Counted from the first letter of the stretch, positions 25,221-36,162 are shown. The stretch: DNA of 64,000 bases from Dyadobacter luteus (GCF_003383615.1 NZ_QNUL01000011.1:1-64000), one strand, 5' to 3'. Notes: a model not told the origin generated them from the letters alone. Numbers and translations are program-made.

Positions 25221-25988
25221 TTATACGTTCGATGACGACAATTTAGCTCCGATATATTCACGGTTCATACGAGCGATATTCTCCAGACTGATCTCCTTTG
25301 GACATTCAGCTGCACAGGCACCTGTGTTCGTACATGCTCCGAATCCTTCCGCATCCATTTGCGCTACCATTTTCTCTGCACGCATACTTCTTTCTGCCTG
25401 TCCCTGCGGAAGCAATGCCAGCTGAGATATTTTAGCAGATACGAAGAGCATCGCAGACGCATTTTTACATGCCGCTACGCAAGCTCCACATCCGATACAA
25501 GCAGCTGCAGCAAAAGATTCATCCGCATCTACTTTCGGAATAGGCAGGCTGTTTGCATCCTGGGCGTTACCAGTGTTTACAGACACGAAACCACCTGCAG
25601 AAATTACTCTGTCGAAAGCATCACGATCTACAACCAAATCCTTGATCACCGGGAAAGCCTCTGCACGCCATGGTTCTACAACGATAGTATCTCCATCGTT
25701 GAAAGAGCGCATATGAAGCTGGCAGGTCGTAACACCTCTCAAAGGTCCATGAGGCTGTCCATTGATATACATCGAACACATTCCGCAAATACCCTCACGG
25801 CAATCGTGATCAAAGGCAACCGGTTCTGTTCCTTTTTCTATAAGTTGTTCGTTAAGAACATCGAACATTTCAAGAAACGACATATCCGGAGAAACTCCAT
25901 CCAGACTGTAATCTTCGAAACCTCCATTTGTATTGCTATTGCTTTGTCTCCAGACTTTAAGCTTAATATGCATGTTACCTGCACTCAT
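25221..25988 (-). CDS. sdhB: Succinate dehydrogenase/fumarate reductase iron-sulfur subunit
   Basis: This 255-residue subunit carries electrons from FAD to quinone. The N-terminal ferredoxin domain has the [2Fe-2S] ligands in [10 protein letters not shown] (about 63-72) plus the later VTTC. The C-terminal domain has two clusters: [12 protein letters not shown] (about 152) and [15 protein letters not shown] (about 214). It is the third gene of sdhCAB, 101 bp after sdhA; the gap contains a heptamer array. Confidence 0.95.
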   Translation of the reverse strand: MSAGNMHIKLKVWRQSNSNTNGGFEDYSLDGVSPDMSFLEMFDVLNEQLIEKGTEPVAFDHDCREGICGMCSMYINGQPHGPLRGVTTCQLHMRSFNDGDTIVVEPWRAEAFPVIKDLVVDRDAFDRVISAGGFVSVNTGNAQDANSLPIPKVDADESFAAAACIGCGACVAACKNASAMLFVSAKISQLALLPQGQAERSMRAEKMVAQMDAEGFGACTNTGACAAECPKEISLENIARMNREYIGAKLSSSNV

Positions 25989-26053
25989 TTTTCTAACATT
26001 TAACGGTTAATTGTTAACCAATAATATTAATGGAGCAAAAGGCCAGGGTGGCC

Positions 26054-26089
26054 CAGCCGATAGCTGATAGCCGACGGCCGACAGCTCGG
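26054..26089. repeat. Heptamer array (AGCCGAT-like) between sdhA and sdhB
   Basis: Consecutive 7-mers AGCCGAT, AGCTGAT, AGCCGAC, GGCCGAC and AGCTCGG lie inside the sdh operon spacer. They resemble the array at 60752. Confidence 0.55.
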
Positions 26090-28078
26090 TTATTTATAAC
26101 TTCTTTGGGCAATTTTAATGTTCTCGTAAACAAGCTCTTCCTTATGAAGCTCCCATTCTTCCTCGAATTTGTGCTCCCATGCAGACACGAACATGAAGTT
26201 TTCGTCATCACGAAGTGCTTCACCTTCTTCTGTCTGGTGCTCTTCACGGAAGTGACCTCCACATGATTCTTCACGAGTCAAAGCGTCAAGGCACATTAGT
26301 TCACCGAGTTCGATAAAGTCAGCAACACGTCCGGCCTTATCCAGTTCAGGGTTGAATTCATTTTTGCCACCCATCACTTTCACATCCTTCCAGAACTCTT
26401 TGCGAAGCGCGCGAATTTCTACAATCGCTTCTTTCAAACCCTGAGCATTACGAGCCATACCACATTTCTCCCACATGATCTGACCCAGACGACGGTGGAA
26501 CAATTCAGGAGAAGTTTTTCCCTGGATTGACATCAAAGTTTGGATACGGTCGGTAACTTCTTTCTCAACCCTGACAAACTCAGGATGATCAGTTGAAATC
26601 TTTCCGGTTCCAATTTCTTTCGCCAGATATGAACCAATTGTGTAAGGAATTACAAAGTATCCGTCAGCAAGTCCCTGCATCAAAGCAGATGCTCCCAAAC
26701 GGTTGGCACCGTGGTCAGAGAAGTTAGCTTCTCCCAAAGCGTAAAGACCCGGAACTGTAGTCATCAGATTATAATCAACCCAAAGTCCACCCATTGTATA
26801 GTGAACCGCAGGATAAATACGCATAGGCACCTCATAAGGATCCTCTCCTGTGATCTGCTTATACATATCGAAAAGGTTACCATATTTCTCTTTTACGACA
26901 GCCTTTCCCCAGATGGTAATATCCTCTTTCGATGGATTAGCAATATTGTTCTTGTTTGCTTCACCTTTTCCGTAACGCTCTACAGCAGCTGCAAAGTCAA
27001 GGAAAACAGCAAGTTTTGAGCTACCTACGCCATAACCTGCATCACATCTCTCTTTCGCAGCACGCGAAGCAATGTCACGGGGAACAAGGTTACCAAAAGC
27101 AGGATAACGGCGCTCCAGGTAGTAATCTCTTTCATCCTCAGGAATTTCATTTCCCGGACGGGTATCGTTCTTTTTCTTCGGAACCCAAATCCGTCCGTCA
27201 TTACGAAGAGATTCAGACATCAAAGTAAGCTTCGACTGATGATCTCCTGATACAGGAATACAAGTCGGGTGAATCTGTGTAAAGCATGGGTTACCGAAGT
27301 AAGCGCCACGTTTGTGTGCTTTCCAGGCTGCAGTTACATTGCTACCCATAGCGTTGGTAGAAAGGTAAAATACGTTTCCGTATCCACCTGTACAAAGCAA
27401 AACCGCATGACCTCCGTGACGTTCAACTTCACCGGTGATCAGGTTTCTTGCGATAATACCGCGGCATTTACCATCGATATTAACTACGTCAAGCATTTCG
27501 TGACGGTTGTACATTTTCACTGTACCCATCCCAACCTGGCGCTGCAATCCTGAATAGGCTCCAAGAAGTAACTGCTGCCCTGTTTGCCCGGCCGCGTAGA
27601 ACGTACGCTGAACCTGCGTTCCACCGAAAGAACGGTTGGAAAGCAAACCACCATACTCACGTGCAAAAGGAACACCCGCTGCAACGCACTGATCTATAAT
27701 ATTTCCGGAAACCTCTGCAAGGCGGTGAACATTTCCCTCTCTTGCTCGATAATCTCCTCCTTTAATCGTATCGTAAAAAAGACGGTAAACCGAGTCACCA
27801 TCATTCTGATAGTTCTTAGCGGCATTAATACCACCCTGTGCAGCAATTGAGTGTGCACGGCGTGGAGAATCCTGAAAACAAAATGCTTTTACCTTATAAC
27901 CCATTTCGGCAAGCGTAGCGGCAGCAGATGCACCCGCAAGACCTGTACCTACAACAATGACTTCAAGGTTACGTTTATTGGCAGGGTTTACAAGAGCTAC
28001 CGACGACTTGTATTTACTCCATTTTGTTTCAATCGGCCCCTGTGGTATTTTGGCATCCAGGCTAGATGAAGTTGCCAT
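26090..28078 (-). CDS. sdhA: Succinate dehydrogenase/fumarate reductase flavoprotein subunit
   Basis: This 662-residue catalytic subunit interconverts succinate and fumarate. The FAD-binding motif is [19 protein letters not shown] (about 41-59). The covalent-FAD His region is [15 protein letters not shown], and the active-site blocks are [10 protein letters not shown] and [14 protein letters not shown]. The C-terminal helical domain (about 490-600) is normal. It is longer than the E. coli protein (588), as in the single-cytochrome type found in Bacteroidota and Bacillus. Confidence 0.96.
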   Translation of the reverse strand: MATSSSLDAKIPQGPIETKWSKYKSSVALVNPANKRNLEVIVVGTGLAGASAAATLAEMGYKVKAFCFQDSPRRAHSIAAQGGINAAKNYQNDGDSVYRLFYDTIKGGDYRAREGNVHRLAEVSGNIIDQCVAAGVPFAREYGGLLSNRSFGGTQVQRTFYAAGQTGQQLLLGAYSGLQRQVGMGTVKMYNRHEMLDVVNIDGKCRGIIARNLITGEVERHGGHAVLLCTGGYGNVFYLSTNAMGSNVTAAWKAHKRGAYFGNPCFTQIHPTCIPVSGDHQSKLTLMSESLRNDGRIWVPKKKNDTRPGNEIPEDERDYYLERRYPAFGNLVPRDIASRAAKERCDAGYGVGSSKLAVFLDFAAAVERYGKGEANKNNIANPSKEDITIWGKAVVKEKYGNLFDMYKQITGEDPYEVPMRIYPAVHYTMGGLWVDYNLMTTVPGLYALGEANFSDHGANRLGASALMQGLADGYFVIPYTIGSYLAKEIGTGKISTDHPEFVRVEKEVTDRIQTLMSIQGKTSPELFHRRLGQIMWEKCGMARNAQGLKEAIVEIRALRKEFWKDVKVMGGKNEFNPELDKAGRVADFIELGELMCLDALTREESCGGHFREEHQTEEGEALRDDENFMFVSAWEHKFEEEWELHKEELVYENIKIAQRSYK

Positions 28079-28140
28079 ATATATTTTTACTTTTAATTAG
28101 TCTGAAAAATTAAATTCAAGCAAGAGCTTTTAACAGCTGA

Positions 28141-28812
28141 TTAGTACACCCAACCAAAGTAGATGGAAATAGGCATCAGTGCAAAAAGTGCAGGAATAAC
28201 AATGGAGAATGCTGTACCTACAAATGAAATAAGACCATTATACTTCACATGGTTAAGTCCAAGTGACTGGAAAGCACTCTGAAAACCGTGCAGCAAATGC
28301 CAGAACAGAGAAATACATCCCAGAACGTAGATCAATACGACCAGCGGATTTTGGAAAATCTCCAGCATCATTTGATACAGATTCAATTCTTCACCTGTAG
28401 CAAACTGGTTTGAACGGTTCGGAATCCAGAAATGTGCAGTATGAATAACCAGGAAGATCAGCAACAAAGTACCAAGCAAACCCATGCTTCTTGAATACCA
28501 TGTACTGTTGGCGGATGCTTTATTAACAGCATACTTCACAGGACGGGCAGCGGCGTTGGATTTCCATAGCATCAGACCGTCTACAATATGGATTATAAAT
28601 CCTGCTACAAGACCAATTTCGAGGGTACGGATAATGGGGTTGGTACCCATAAAATGTCCCCAGTGCGTAAAAGTCTCTCCGCCATCATTGTAAAAAATCA
28701 TGGCATTGATGCCAGCATGAATAACCAGAAAGCTTATTAGAAAAAGTCCGGTAAGAGCCATCACAAGTTTCTTTCCGATGGAGCTCGTTAACGTTTGTGT
28801 AAACCACGACAT
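28141..28812 (-). CDS. sdhC: Succinate dehydrogenase cytochrome b subunit
   Basis: This encodes 223 residues from ATG 28812; a GTG at 28821 would add three residues. About five membrane segments with conserved His (VIHAGINAM, GFIIHIVDGLM, LVIHTAHFWIPN, FWHLLHGFQSA) would ligate two haems, as in type B succinate:menaquinone reductases with a single anchor protein; there is no sdhD. It is the first gene of sdhCAB, with a 62-bp gap to sdhA. A TACCTTTG -7 element lies upstream on the minus strand (28872-28865). Confidence 0.93.
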   Translation of the reverse strand: MSWFTQTLTSSIGKKLVMALTGLFLISFLVIHAGINAMIFYNDGGETFTHWGHFMGTNPIIRTLEIGLVAGFIIHIVDGLMLWKSNAAARPVKYAVNKASANSTWYSRSMGLLGTLLLIFLVIHTAHFWIPNRSNQFATGEELNLYQMMLEIFQNPLVVLIYVLGCISLFWHLLHGFQSAFQSLGLNHVKYNGLISFVGTAFSIVIPALFALMPISIYFGWVY

Positions 28813-28864
28813 AAAAAACACGAATGGTTTTAGTGCAAAAAAATGAGGTATATTTAGAACGATT

Positions 28865-28894
28865 CAAAGGTATGGCACAAACATTTGCAACACA
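28865..28894 (-). promoter_or_regulatory. sdhCAB promoter
   Basis: TACCTTTG (28872-28865, minus strand) is an exact TAnnTTTG, with a TTG about 19 nt upstream (near 28892). It lies about 50 bp before the sdhC start. Confidence 0.5.
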
Positions 28895-29100
28895 ATAAAT
28901 CAAAGTGCTTTTTCCCCATCCTGTTTATAATTTATAATCATTATTAAGAATCCCGATATTACCGTATCAGACATTTACCTAAGTTTGTCGCACTGTGTAA
29001 AAGAGTTTACTACAAATGCAGTTTCAAACTTGGATAGTACACAGTTTTTACATTGTTTTTCGTTAAAGTTTTAGTCCGATATCTGTTAAGCAAGTTCAAT

Positions 29101-31983
29101 ATGACGCATTCTCTCCTTCAGCTCAGATCATGGTTGTTTTTTTTGTGCCTGTTTTTTGTCTTTCAGGCAAATGCTACCCACTTCCGCGCCGGAGAGATTA
29201 CCGCACGCAGAATTTCTGACACCTCCCCTACCTACGAGATTAAACTTACCGCATATTTTGACGTGAGTCAGAGAGGAAAACCAGCTGCTGATGCAGCCAA
29301 CAATATCCTTTTCTATTTTGGCTCTGCTACTTCCACATCTGCCAGGGTTTCACAATCTGTTGCCCGAAATTCGGTAAGAGACATTGGGTTAAATACGACC
29401 GTCAACGAATACATCACAACTTATACCTTTCCCGGAACAGGAAATTACCAGATTTCTGTGACCATGGATAACCGAAATGAGAATACGCTTAACCTGAATA
29501 AGGGTATTAACACCGACCAACTCAACTTCTACGTACACACAACAATTCTGGTAAATAGCTCACTCGGAAGGAATCAAACACCAACTCTACTCAACCCACC
29601 TATCGATCTGGCTGCTGTAGGCCAACGTTATGTTCACAATCCGAATGCATACGACGCTGACGGAGATAGTCTTTCGTACAAAATTTATGTACCTCAGGAA
29701 GAGGGCAGACCAGGTTTTGGTATAAATATTCCTTATGAGGATCCCAACCTGATCGGCGCACCCGGACAAACAGAAGCCGGAGCCACACCGGCCACTTTCA
29801 GCATTGATCCGATCTCGGGAGATCTGGTTTGGGACGCCCCCGCTTCTCCGGGACAATATAATGTCGCCTTTCTGATCGAAGAGTGGCGGGACGGTTTCAT
29901 GATCGGCCGTATCGTGCGGGATATGCAAATCATTGTCGAGGATGCCAGAAACGACAGGCCAGTAATCAATCCCCTCGATGATATATGCGTCGAGGCAGGT
30001 ACCAGAATCAGCCAGCCCGTTACCGCAACAGATAAAAACGGAGACAGGCTCACGCTTACTTCAACCGGCGGGGTCTATGACCCGACTCTGGTCAAACCCG
30101 CGAATGCCACTTTCACTGTCCCACAGCAGGGAACCCTCGGACAGGTCGCTGGTACATTTACATGGCAGACAGGCTGTGACCACGTCAGACTTGAACCTTA
30201 TAGTGTACTGTTCAAAGTAGAAGACGCAGCCGCTTCAGGAAATGCGGCACTGTTCAGAAAACTCGTAGACATGACTACGCTCAATATCCGCGTTTTTGGA
30301 CCTAAACCAACTAATCTCACCGCAGTGGCTACAACAGATCCGGCCGGTATTGCTTACAGGCTTAACTGGAACACTTACCAATGCCAGATTCCGGGTGCCA
30401 GAATCGCCATTTACAGAAGCGAAGGATGTAAGGAAATCCCCGAAGATGTATGTATCTCCGGTATCCCCGCAGGATCAGGCTACGAGAGAATCGGACAGGT
30501 TGCCATTAACCAGACCACCTATCTGGACAACCAGACTGGATTAAAAGCAGGGGTTTCATACAGCTACAGGATCGTTGTCGAATTCCCAAGGCCAGGGGCC
30601 AATATTAACGAACCGGGTTACCTGGTTGGCGGTGGAGAAAGTATTGCCTCTGAAATGGCCTGTCTGGAAGTGCCTACCATCATGCCTGTCATCACACATG
30701 TTACTGTAGACCAGACAAGCCAGACAGCCGGTGAAATTACTGTCAGATGGACCAGACCGATGTCTCGTGCAGGTGTTCCGGCCCAATACAAACTCATGAG
30801 GGCAACAGGACAAACCGGAACGAACTTCACCACAATCGCTACCATCAGTACCAATCTTGATCCTGCTGTGGCAGATACGCTGTTTGTTGACAAACTGCTC
30901 AACACCACTGACAATGCATACAGATATCAGCTCGAATATTCCACCACCCAGGCAGGAAGCCTCGCTATCGTTGATGTTACCGAACCCGCAAGCAGCGTAA
31001 GACTGGAACAAGGTGCCGCAATTCCGACAAGTATCAGGCTCAACTGGTCGGCACTTGTGCCATGGAACAACAATGGTACAGTCCACAGGATTTACAGAGA
31101 GGATAAGGACAACCCGGGGACATTCAACAGAATTGACGACATCACCACACAGGGCGGCCAGCCGTTTACTTACATCGATGACGGTATTGACAAATTCCCC
31201 GCAGACGGAACCATCAATGTCACGATCTCGAAGGAAACTTCTTACTGCTATAAAGTAGAAACACTGGGCTCCTACAACGACAGACAGATCAAACCGGATA
31301 CATTGCTGAATTTCTCGCAAATCATTTGTCTGACCGCCTCGGATACCACAAGGCCATGTCCGCCGGTATTAGTCATTGACCCGCTGGATTGTGCAGAACT
31401 TAATAAAACACCGGAGATTTTCTGTAACCAGAATTCCTTCACCAACAATCTCTCATGGACTTATCCACAGGAATGTGATCAGAACCTGAATGCTTATAGG
31501 GTGTATTATGCAAGATATGAAGGCGACACCCCCGCGCTCGTAGGAACCGTGACTGCACCTCCTATCCCGCTCTCAACTTCATTTGCTCATAACGGGCTTA
31601 CCTCTTTTGCAGGATGCTATTATGTCACAGCCGTCAATAGTTTCGGGGTGGAAAGCGCACCGAGCAATATCGTTTGCAAAGACAACTGCCCGATGTATGT
31701 GCTGCCCAATGTATTTACGCCTAACGGTGACAACAAAAATGACATCTTCAAACCGTTTGACTGTCCCGCTTTCGTACAGTCTGTAGAATGCAAAATATTC
31801 AACAGATGGGGCACACAGGTATATGAAACAAAAGATGTAAACATCAACTGGGACGGTAAAACAAATGCCGGTAAAGAGCTCGCTGCGGGACAATACTACT
31901 ATGAAGTGTCCGTAACATTCGAATCCGCTACCAGAAATCCTAAGCCAACTATCATTAAAGGTTGGGTGCAAATCGTTAAATAA
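29101..31983 (+). CDS. T9SS type B cargo protein, gliding-motility C-terminal domain (copy 1)
   Basis: This 960-residue secreted protein starts at ATG 29101, which gives a clean signal peptide ending near FQANA (about residue 26). The mature N-terminus ATHFRAGEITARR is typical of large Bacteroidota surface proteins. It then has cadherin/Ig-like repeats (VINPLDDICVEAGTRI, about 285), FN3-like modules and a C-terminal gliding-motility-associated sorting domain (NVFTPNGDNKNDIF, IFNRWGTQVYET, ending KGWVQIVK). It would be exported by the type IX system and attached to the surface. From 29901 to its end it is almost identical to the next gene. The exact role is unknown; adhesion is a guess. Confidence 0.85.
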   Translation: MTHSLLQLRSWLFFLCLFFVFQANATHFRAGEITARRISDTSPTYEIKLTAYFDVSQRGKPAADAANNILFYFGSATSTSARVSQSVARNSVRDIGLNTTVNEYITTYTFPGTGNYQISVTMDNRNENTLNLNKGINTDQLNFYVHTTILVNSSLGRNQTPTLLNPPIDLAAVGQRYVHNPNAYDADGDSLSYKIYVPQEEGRPGFGINIPYEDPNLIGAPGQTEAGATPATFSIDPISGDLVWDAPASPGQYNVAFLIEEWRDGFMIGRIVRDMQIIVEDARNDRPVINPLDDICVEAGTRISQPVTATDKNGDRLTLTSTGGVYDPTLVKPANATFTVPQQGTLGQVAGTFTWQTGCDHVRLEPYSVLFKVEDAAASGNAALFRKLVDMTTLNIRVFGPKPTNLTAVATTDPAGIAYRLNWNTYQCQIPGARIAIYRSEGCKEIPEDVCISGIPAGSGYERIGQVAINQTTYLDNQTGLKAGVSYSYRIVVEFPRPGANINEPGYLVGGGESIASEMACLEVPTIMPVITHVTVDQTSQTAGEITVRWTRPMSRAGVPAQYKLMRATGQTGTNFTTIATISTNLDPAVADTLFVDKLLNTTDNAYRYQLEYSTTQAGSLAIVDVTEPASSVRLEQGAAIPTSIRLNWSALVPWNNNGTVHRIYREDKDNPGTFNRIDDITTQGGQPFTYIDDGIDKFPADGTINVTISKETSYCYKVETLGSYNDRQIKPDTLLNFSQIICLTASDTTRPCPPVLVIDPLDCAELNKTPEIFCNQNSFTNNLSWTYPQECDQNLNAYRVYYARYEGDTPALVGTVTAPPIPLSTSFAHNGLTSFAGCYYVTAVNSFGVESAPSNIVCKDNCPMYVLPNVFTPNGDNKNDIFKPFDCPAFVQSVECKIFNRWGTQVYETKDVNINWDGKTNAGKELAAGQYYYEVSVTFESATRNPKPTIIKGWVQIVK
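29901..31980 (+). repeat. 2.1-kb direct repeat, copy A
   Basis: This aligns without gaps to 33043-35122 (constant offset 3142). The tract from about 30155 to 31298 shows no difference I can find; scattered synonymous changes appear toward both ends. Confidence 0.9.
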
Positions 31984-32005
31984 TTATTAGTATATCTGAT
32001 ATGTA

Positions 32006-32049
32006 AATGGGGTTTGGTTACTTTTCATAGTGACCAGACCCCATTTTTA
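32006..32049 (+). terminator. Terminator after cargo copy 1
   Basis: AATGGGGT pairs with ACCCCATT, extended by G-U pairs to about 16 bp, followed by TTTTT. It lies 23 bp after the stop, so the two tandem copies are probably separate transcripts. Confidence 0.8.
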
Positions 32050-32245
32050 TTTAATACGGAAAGTAATATCTGATGGATTGGTTAACTGACACACATTTTT
32101 AACTATATTTTCGTTGCAATAGTAAATGAATCAGAAACAATGCAACAAAATTGTATCTGATTCCGAATTACATAGTATCATTGAGATCAGCGATCGCCCA
32201 TCACAATTCTGATAAAACCCTGTCCTAAATTAGACACTTATTTAT

Positions 32246-35125
32246 ATGCGTTTCTTTTTACGATACTGGCAGATTTCATTCTGTTTTCTTCTTTTTATTA
32301 TCACATCAAAAGTACAAGCCACGCACATCCGGGCAGGGGAAATCACAGCGAGGAGGCTATCTCTAACTTCACCCACCTATGAGATAAAGCTGACTGCTTA
32401 CTTCGATATTGTAAATGGAACAACTGCTGCTGAACGACAAGATTTTGCCGAATTTACAATTGGTAATGTCAATTCAACAGGTGCATCTGTTGTGCTCCGG
32501 GCACCACGAATTCTACCCATTGTCAATATAGGAAACAACAGTACCCGAAATGTATACATCATCCAGTACACTTTTCCCGGAACTGGTCAATATCGTATAT
32601 CCTTTGAGGAGGACAACCGAAACAATAATGTACTCAACATTGGTCCTAAACCTACTCAAAACCTTAATTTTTACGTAAGTACAACACTGAATATCAACTC
32701 AAACCTTGGTTTAAACCAAACGCCTGTACTTTTAAATGCTCCTATTGATCTTGCTGCAGTAGGCCAACGCTACATTCATAATCCAGGCGCTTTTGATGCA
32801 GATGGAGACAGTCTTTCCTACAAAATGTTTATTCCACAAAGAAGCGGAGTAAATGGATCAGGAATTAATCTTGAATATGACGACCCTAACCTGATCGGTG
32901 CTCCAGGAAATACAGAAACCGGAGCCACACCGGCTACTTTCAGCCTCAATTCTGTAACAGGGGATATCATTTGGGACGCTCCCATGCAAACGGGATATTA
33001 TAATATTGCTTTTGTTGTAGAAGAGTGGCGTGATGGCTTTCTGATCGGCCGTATCGTGCGGGATATGCAAATCATTGTCGAAGATGCCAGAAACGACAGG
33101 CCAGTCATCAATCCACTGGATGATATATGCGTCGAGGCAGGTACCAGAATCAGTCAGCCCGTTACCGCAACAGATAAAAACGGAGACAGGCTCACGCTTA
33201 CTTCAACCGGCGGGGTATATGACCCGACTCTGGTCAAACCCGCGAATGCCACTTTCACAGTCCCGCAGCAGGGAACCCTCGGACAGGTCGCCGGTACATT
33301 TACATGGCAGACAGGCTGTGACCACGTCAGACTTGAACCTTATAGTGTACTGTTCAAAGTAGAAGACGCAGCCGCTTCAGGAAATGCGGCACTGTTCAGA
33401 AAACTCGTAGACATGACTACGCTCAATATCCGCGTTTTTGGACCTAAACCAACTAATCTCACCGCAGTGGCTACAACAGATCCGGCCGGTATTGCTTACA
33501 GGCTTAACTGGAACACTTACCAATGCCAGATTCCGGGTGCCAGAATCGCCATTTACAGAAGCGAAGGATGTAAGGAAATCCCCGAAGATGTATGTATCTC
33601 CGGTATCCCCGCAGGATCAGGCTACGAGAGAATCGGACAGGTTGCCATTAACCAGACCACCTATCTGGACAACCAGACTGGATTAAAAGCAGGGGTTTCA
33701 TACAGCTACAGGATCGTTGTCGAATTCCCAAGGCCAGGGGCCAATATTAACGAACCGGGTTACCTGGTTGGCGGTGGAGAAAGTATTGCCTCTGAAATGG
33801 CCTGTCTGGAAGTGCCTACCATCATGCCTGTCATCACACATGTTACTGTAGACCAGACAAGCCAGACAGCCGGTGAAATTACTGTCAGATGGACCAGACC
33901 GATGTCTCGTGCAGGTGTTCCGGCCCAATACAAACTCATGAGGGCAACAGGACAAACCGGAACGAACTTCACCACAATCGCTACCATCAGTACCAATCTT
34001 GATCCTGCTGTGGCAGATACGCTGTTTGTTGACAAACTGCTCAACACCACTGACAATGCATACAGATATCAGCTCGAATATTCCACCACCCAGGCAGGAA
34101 GCCTCGCTATCGTTGATGTTACCGAACCCGCAAGCAGCGTAAGACTGGAACAAGGTGCCGCAATTCCGACAAGTATCAGGCTCAACTGGTCGGCACTTGT
34201 GCCATGGAACAACAATGGTACAGTCCACAGGATTTACAGAGAGGATAAGGACAACCCGGGGACATTCAACAGAATTGACGACATCACCACACAGGGCGGC
34301 CAGCCGTTTACTTACATCGATGACGGTATTGACAAATTCCCCGCAGACGGAACCATCAATGTCACGATCTCGAAGGAAACTTCTTACTGCTATAAAGTAG
34401 AAACACTGGGCTCCTACAACGACAGACAGATCAAACCGGATAATCTGCTCAACTTCTCGCAAATCATTTGTCTGACAGCCTCGGATACCACAAGGCCATG
34501 TCCGCCGGTATTAGTCATTGACCCGCTGGATTGTGCAGAACTTAATAAAACACCGGAGATTTTCTGTAACCAGAATTCCTTCACCAACAATCTCTCATGG
34601 ACTTATCCACAGGAATGTGATCAGAACCTGAATGCTTATAGGGTGTATTATGCAAGATATGAAGGCGACACCCCCGCGCTCGTAGGAACCGTGACTGCAC
34701 CTCCTATCCCGCTCTCAACTTTATTTGCTCATAACGGGCTTACCTCTTTTGCAGGATGCTATTATGTCACAGCCGTCAATAGTTTCGGGGTGGAAAGCGC
34801 ACCGAGCAATATCGTTTGCAAAGACAACTGCCCGATGTATGTGCTGCCCAATGTATTTACGCCTAACGGTGATAATAAAAATGACATCTTCAAACCATTT
34901 GACTGTCCCGCTTTCGTACAGTCTGTAGAATGCAAAATATTTAACAGATGGGGTACACAGGTTTACGAAACAAAAGATGTAAACATCAACTGGGACGGTA
35001 AAACAAATGCCGGTAAAGAGCTCGCTGCGGGACAATACTACTATGAAGTGTCCGTAACATTCGAATCCGCTACCAGAAATCCTAAGCCAACTATCATTAA
35101 AGGTTGGGTGCAAATCGTTAGGTAG
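32246..35125 (+). CDS. T9SS type B cargo protein, gliding-motility C-terminal domain (copy 2)
   Basis: This 959-residue tandem paralogue of the preceding gene has a signal peptide ending near SKVQA (about residue 25), a mature start THIRAGEITARR, then the same Ig-like, FN3-like and sorting domains. The first 265 residues are clearly homologous to copy 1 but diverged, with many substitutions and short indels. From DGFLIGRIVRDMQ on, the proteins differ at only a few residues (for example NLL against TLL, TLF against TSF, final R against K). Recent duplication or conversion is the likely cause. It has its own terminator. Confidence 0.85.
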   Translation: MRFFLRYWQISFCFLLFIITSKVQATHIRAGEITARRLSLTSPTYEIKLTAYFDIVNGTTAAERQDFAEFTIGNVNSTGASVVLRAPRILPIVNIGNNSTRNVYIIQYTFPGTGQYRISFEEDNRNNNVLNIGPKPTQNLNFYVSTTLNINSNLGLNQTPVLLNAPIDLAAVGQRYIHNPGAFDADGDSLSYKMFIPQRSGVNGSGINLEYDDPNLIGAPGNTETGATPATFSLNSVTGDIIWDAPMQTGYYNIAFVVEEWRDGFLIGRIVRDMQIIVEDARNDRPVINPLDDICVEAGTRISQPVTATDKNGDRLTLTSTGGVYDPTLVKPANATFTVPQQGTLGQVAGTFTWQTGCDHVRLEPYSVLFKVEDAAASGNAALFRKLVDMTTLNIRVFGPKPTNLTAVATTDPAGIAYRLNWNTYQCQIPGARIAIYRSEGCKEIPEDVCISGIPAGSGYERIGQVAINQTTYLDNQTGLKAGVSYSYRIVVEFPRPGANINEPGYLVGGGESIASEMACLEVPTIMPVITHVTVDQTSQTAGEITVRWTRPMSRAGVPAQYKLMRATGQTGTNFTTIATISTNLDPAVADTLFVDKLLNTTDNAYRYQLEYSTTQAGSLAIVDVTEPASSVRLEQGAAIPTSIRLNWSALVPWNNNGTVHRIYREDKDNPGTFNRIDDITTQGGQPFTYIDDGIDKFPADGTINVTISKETSYCYKVETLGSYNDRQIKPDNLLNFSQIICLTASDTTRPCPPVLVIDPLDCAELNKTPEIFCNQNSFTNNLSWTYPQECDQNLNAYRVYYARYEGDTPALVGTVTAPPIPLSTLFAHNGLTSFAGCYYVTAVNSFGVESAPSNIVCKDNCPMYVLPNVFTPNGDNKNDIFKPFDCPAFVQSVECKIFNRWGTQVYETKDVNINWDGKTNAGKELAAGQYYYEVSVTFESATRNPKPTIIKGWVQIVR
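33043..35122 (+). repeat. 2.1-kb direct repeat, copy B
   Basis: Partner of 29901-31980. Differences cluster at 33100-33300, 34440-34480 and 34870-34980, and the middle looks identical. Confidence 0.9.
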
Positions 35126-35169
35126 AAAAATTATTCTTTCTAATTATATTAGAAAAAATAATTTCTTTG

Positions 35170-35202
35170 TAGCCTGATTCTCACGAGTCAGGCTATTTTT
35201 TT
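35170..35202 (+). terminator. Terminator after cargo copy 2
   Basis: TAGCCTGA, a 10-nt loop and TCAGGCTA, followed by seven T. Confidence 0.88.
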
Positions 35203-35233
35203 ATCACCAGAAATGTAATCCACTACACATTTT

Positions 35234-36112
35234 ATGAAGAAGGCATATATTTTCCCCGGCCAGGGATCTCAGTTCAAAGGTATGGGACTTGATCTCTACC
35301 AATCTTCTGAATCAGCGAAAGCGCTCTTTGATTCTGCGAACGAAATCCTGGGTTTCGACATTACCAAAATCATGTTCGAAGGCACAGATGAAGAGTTGAA
35401 ACAAACCAACGTTACCCAACCCGCCATCTTTATTCACTCAGTTGCGCTTGCTAAAACCAGTGCCAACTTCGCCCCTGATATGGTTGCAGGCCACTCACTT
35501 GGAGAATTCTCTGCTTTGGTAGCAGCTGGCGGTCTGTCATTTGAACAAGGTTTGAAGCTGGTTGCACAACGTGCGGATGCTATGCAAGAAGCTTGTGAAA
35601 TCCGTCCGTCTACGATGGCTGCTATTCTGGGTCTTGATGATAAAACCATTGAAGATATTTGTGCCTCTATCACTGACGAAATCGTAGTTCCCGCCAATTA
35701 CAATTGCCCTGGACAAGTTGTGATCTCCGGAAGCGTTGAAGGCGTTGAAAAAGCATGCGAGTTACTGAAAGCCGCCGGTGCAAAAAGAGCGTTGCTCCTG
35801 CAAGTAGGAGGTGCTTTTCACTCCCCGTTGATGGAGCCTGCCCGTGAAAAGTTGGCAGCAGCAATTAAAGCCGCAGAATTCCAGACTCCAATCTGCCCTA
35901 TTTACCAGAACGTAAATGCAAAGCCATCCACTGATATCAGTGTAATACGCGAAAATCTCATCGCACAGCTGACAGCACCAGTTCGCTGGACGCAATCGGT
36001 GGAAGCAATGGTAGCTGATGGCGCAGGATCATTTATCGAATCAGGACCGGGAAAGGTGCTTCAGGGATTGGTTAAAAAGATCGCTGGACCGGTAGAATTA
36101 TCAAGTATTTAA
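35234..36112 (+). CDS. fabD: ACP S-malonyltransferase FabD
   Basis: This 292-residue enzyme moves malonyl from CoA to acyl carrier protein at the start of fatty acid synthesis. It has FPGQGSQFKGMG at the N-terminus, the nucleophile motif GHSLGEFSAL (Ser near 88), QADAM-like substrate Arg/Gln region (VAQRADAMQEA), the catalytic His in GAFHSPLM (near 197) and ESGPGKVLQG at the end. It stands alone without other fab genes, followed by tRNA-Gln. Confidence 0.95.
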   Translation: MKKAYIFPGQGSQFKGMGLDLYQSSESAKALFDSANEILGFDITKIMFEGTDEELKQTNVTQPAIFIHSVALAKTSANFAPDMVAGHSLGEFSALVAAGGLSFEQGLKLVAQRADAMQEACEIRPSTMAAILGLDDKTIEDICASITDEIVVPANYNCPGQVVISGSVEGVEKACELLKAAGAKRALLLQVGGAFHSPLMEPAREKLAAAIKAAEFQTPICPIYQNVNAKPSTDISVIRENLIAQLTAPVRWTQSVEAMVADGAGSFIESGPGKVLQGLVKKIAGPVELSSI

Positions 36113-36131
36113 AATTTTTTTTGCCAAATAC

Positions 36132-36162
36132 TTGACAAAGTAAATCCTCCTACTTACTTTTG
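36132..36162 (+). promoter_or_regulatory. tRNA-Gln promoter
   Basis: TTGA (36132-36135) and TACTTTTG (36155-36162) are exactly 19 nt apart and sit 18 bp before the tRNA. Confidence 0.65.

Noticed and set aside
30296-34462. Identical long out-of-frame ORFs on both strands in the two cargo genes
   Set aside because: They are shadows of the duplicated coding sequence; their identity follows from the near-identical DNA.
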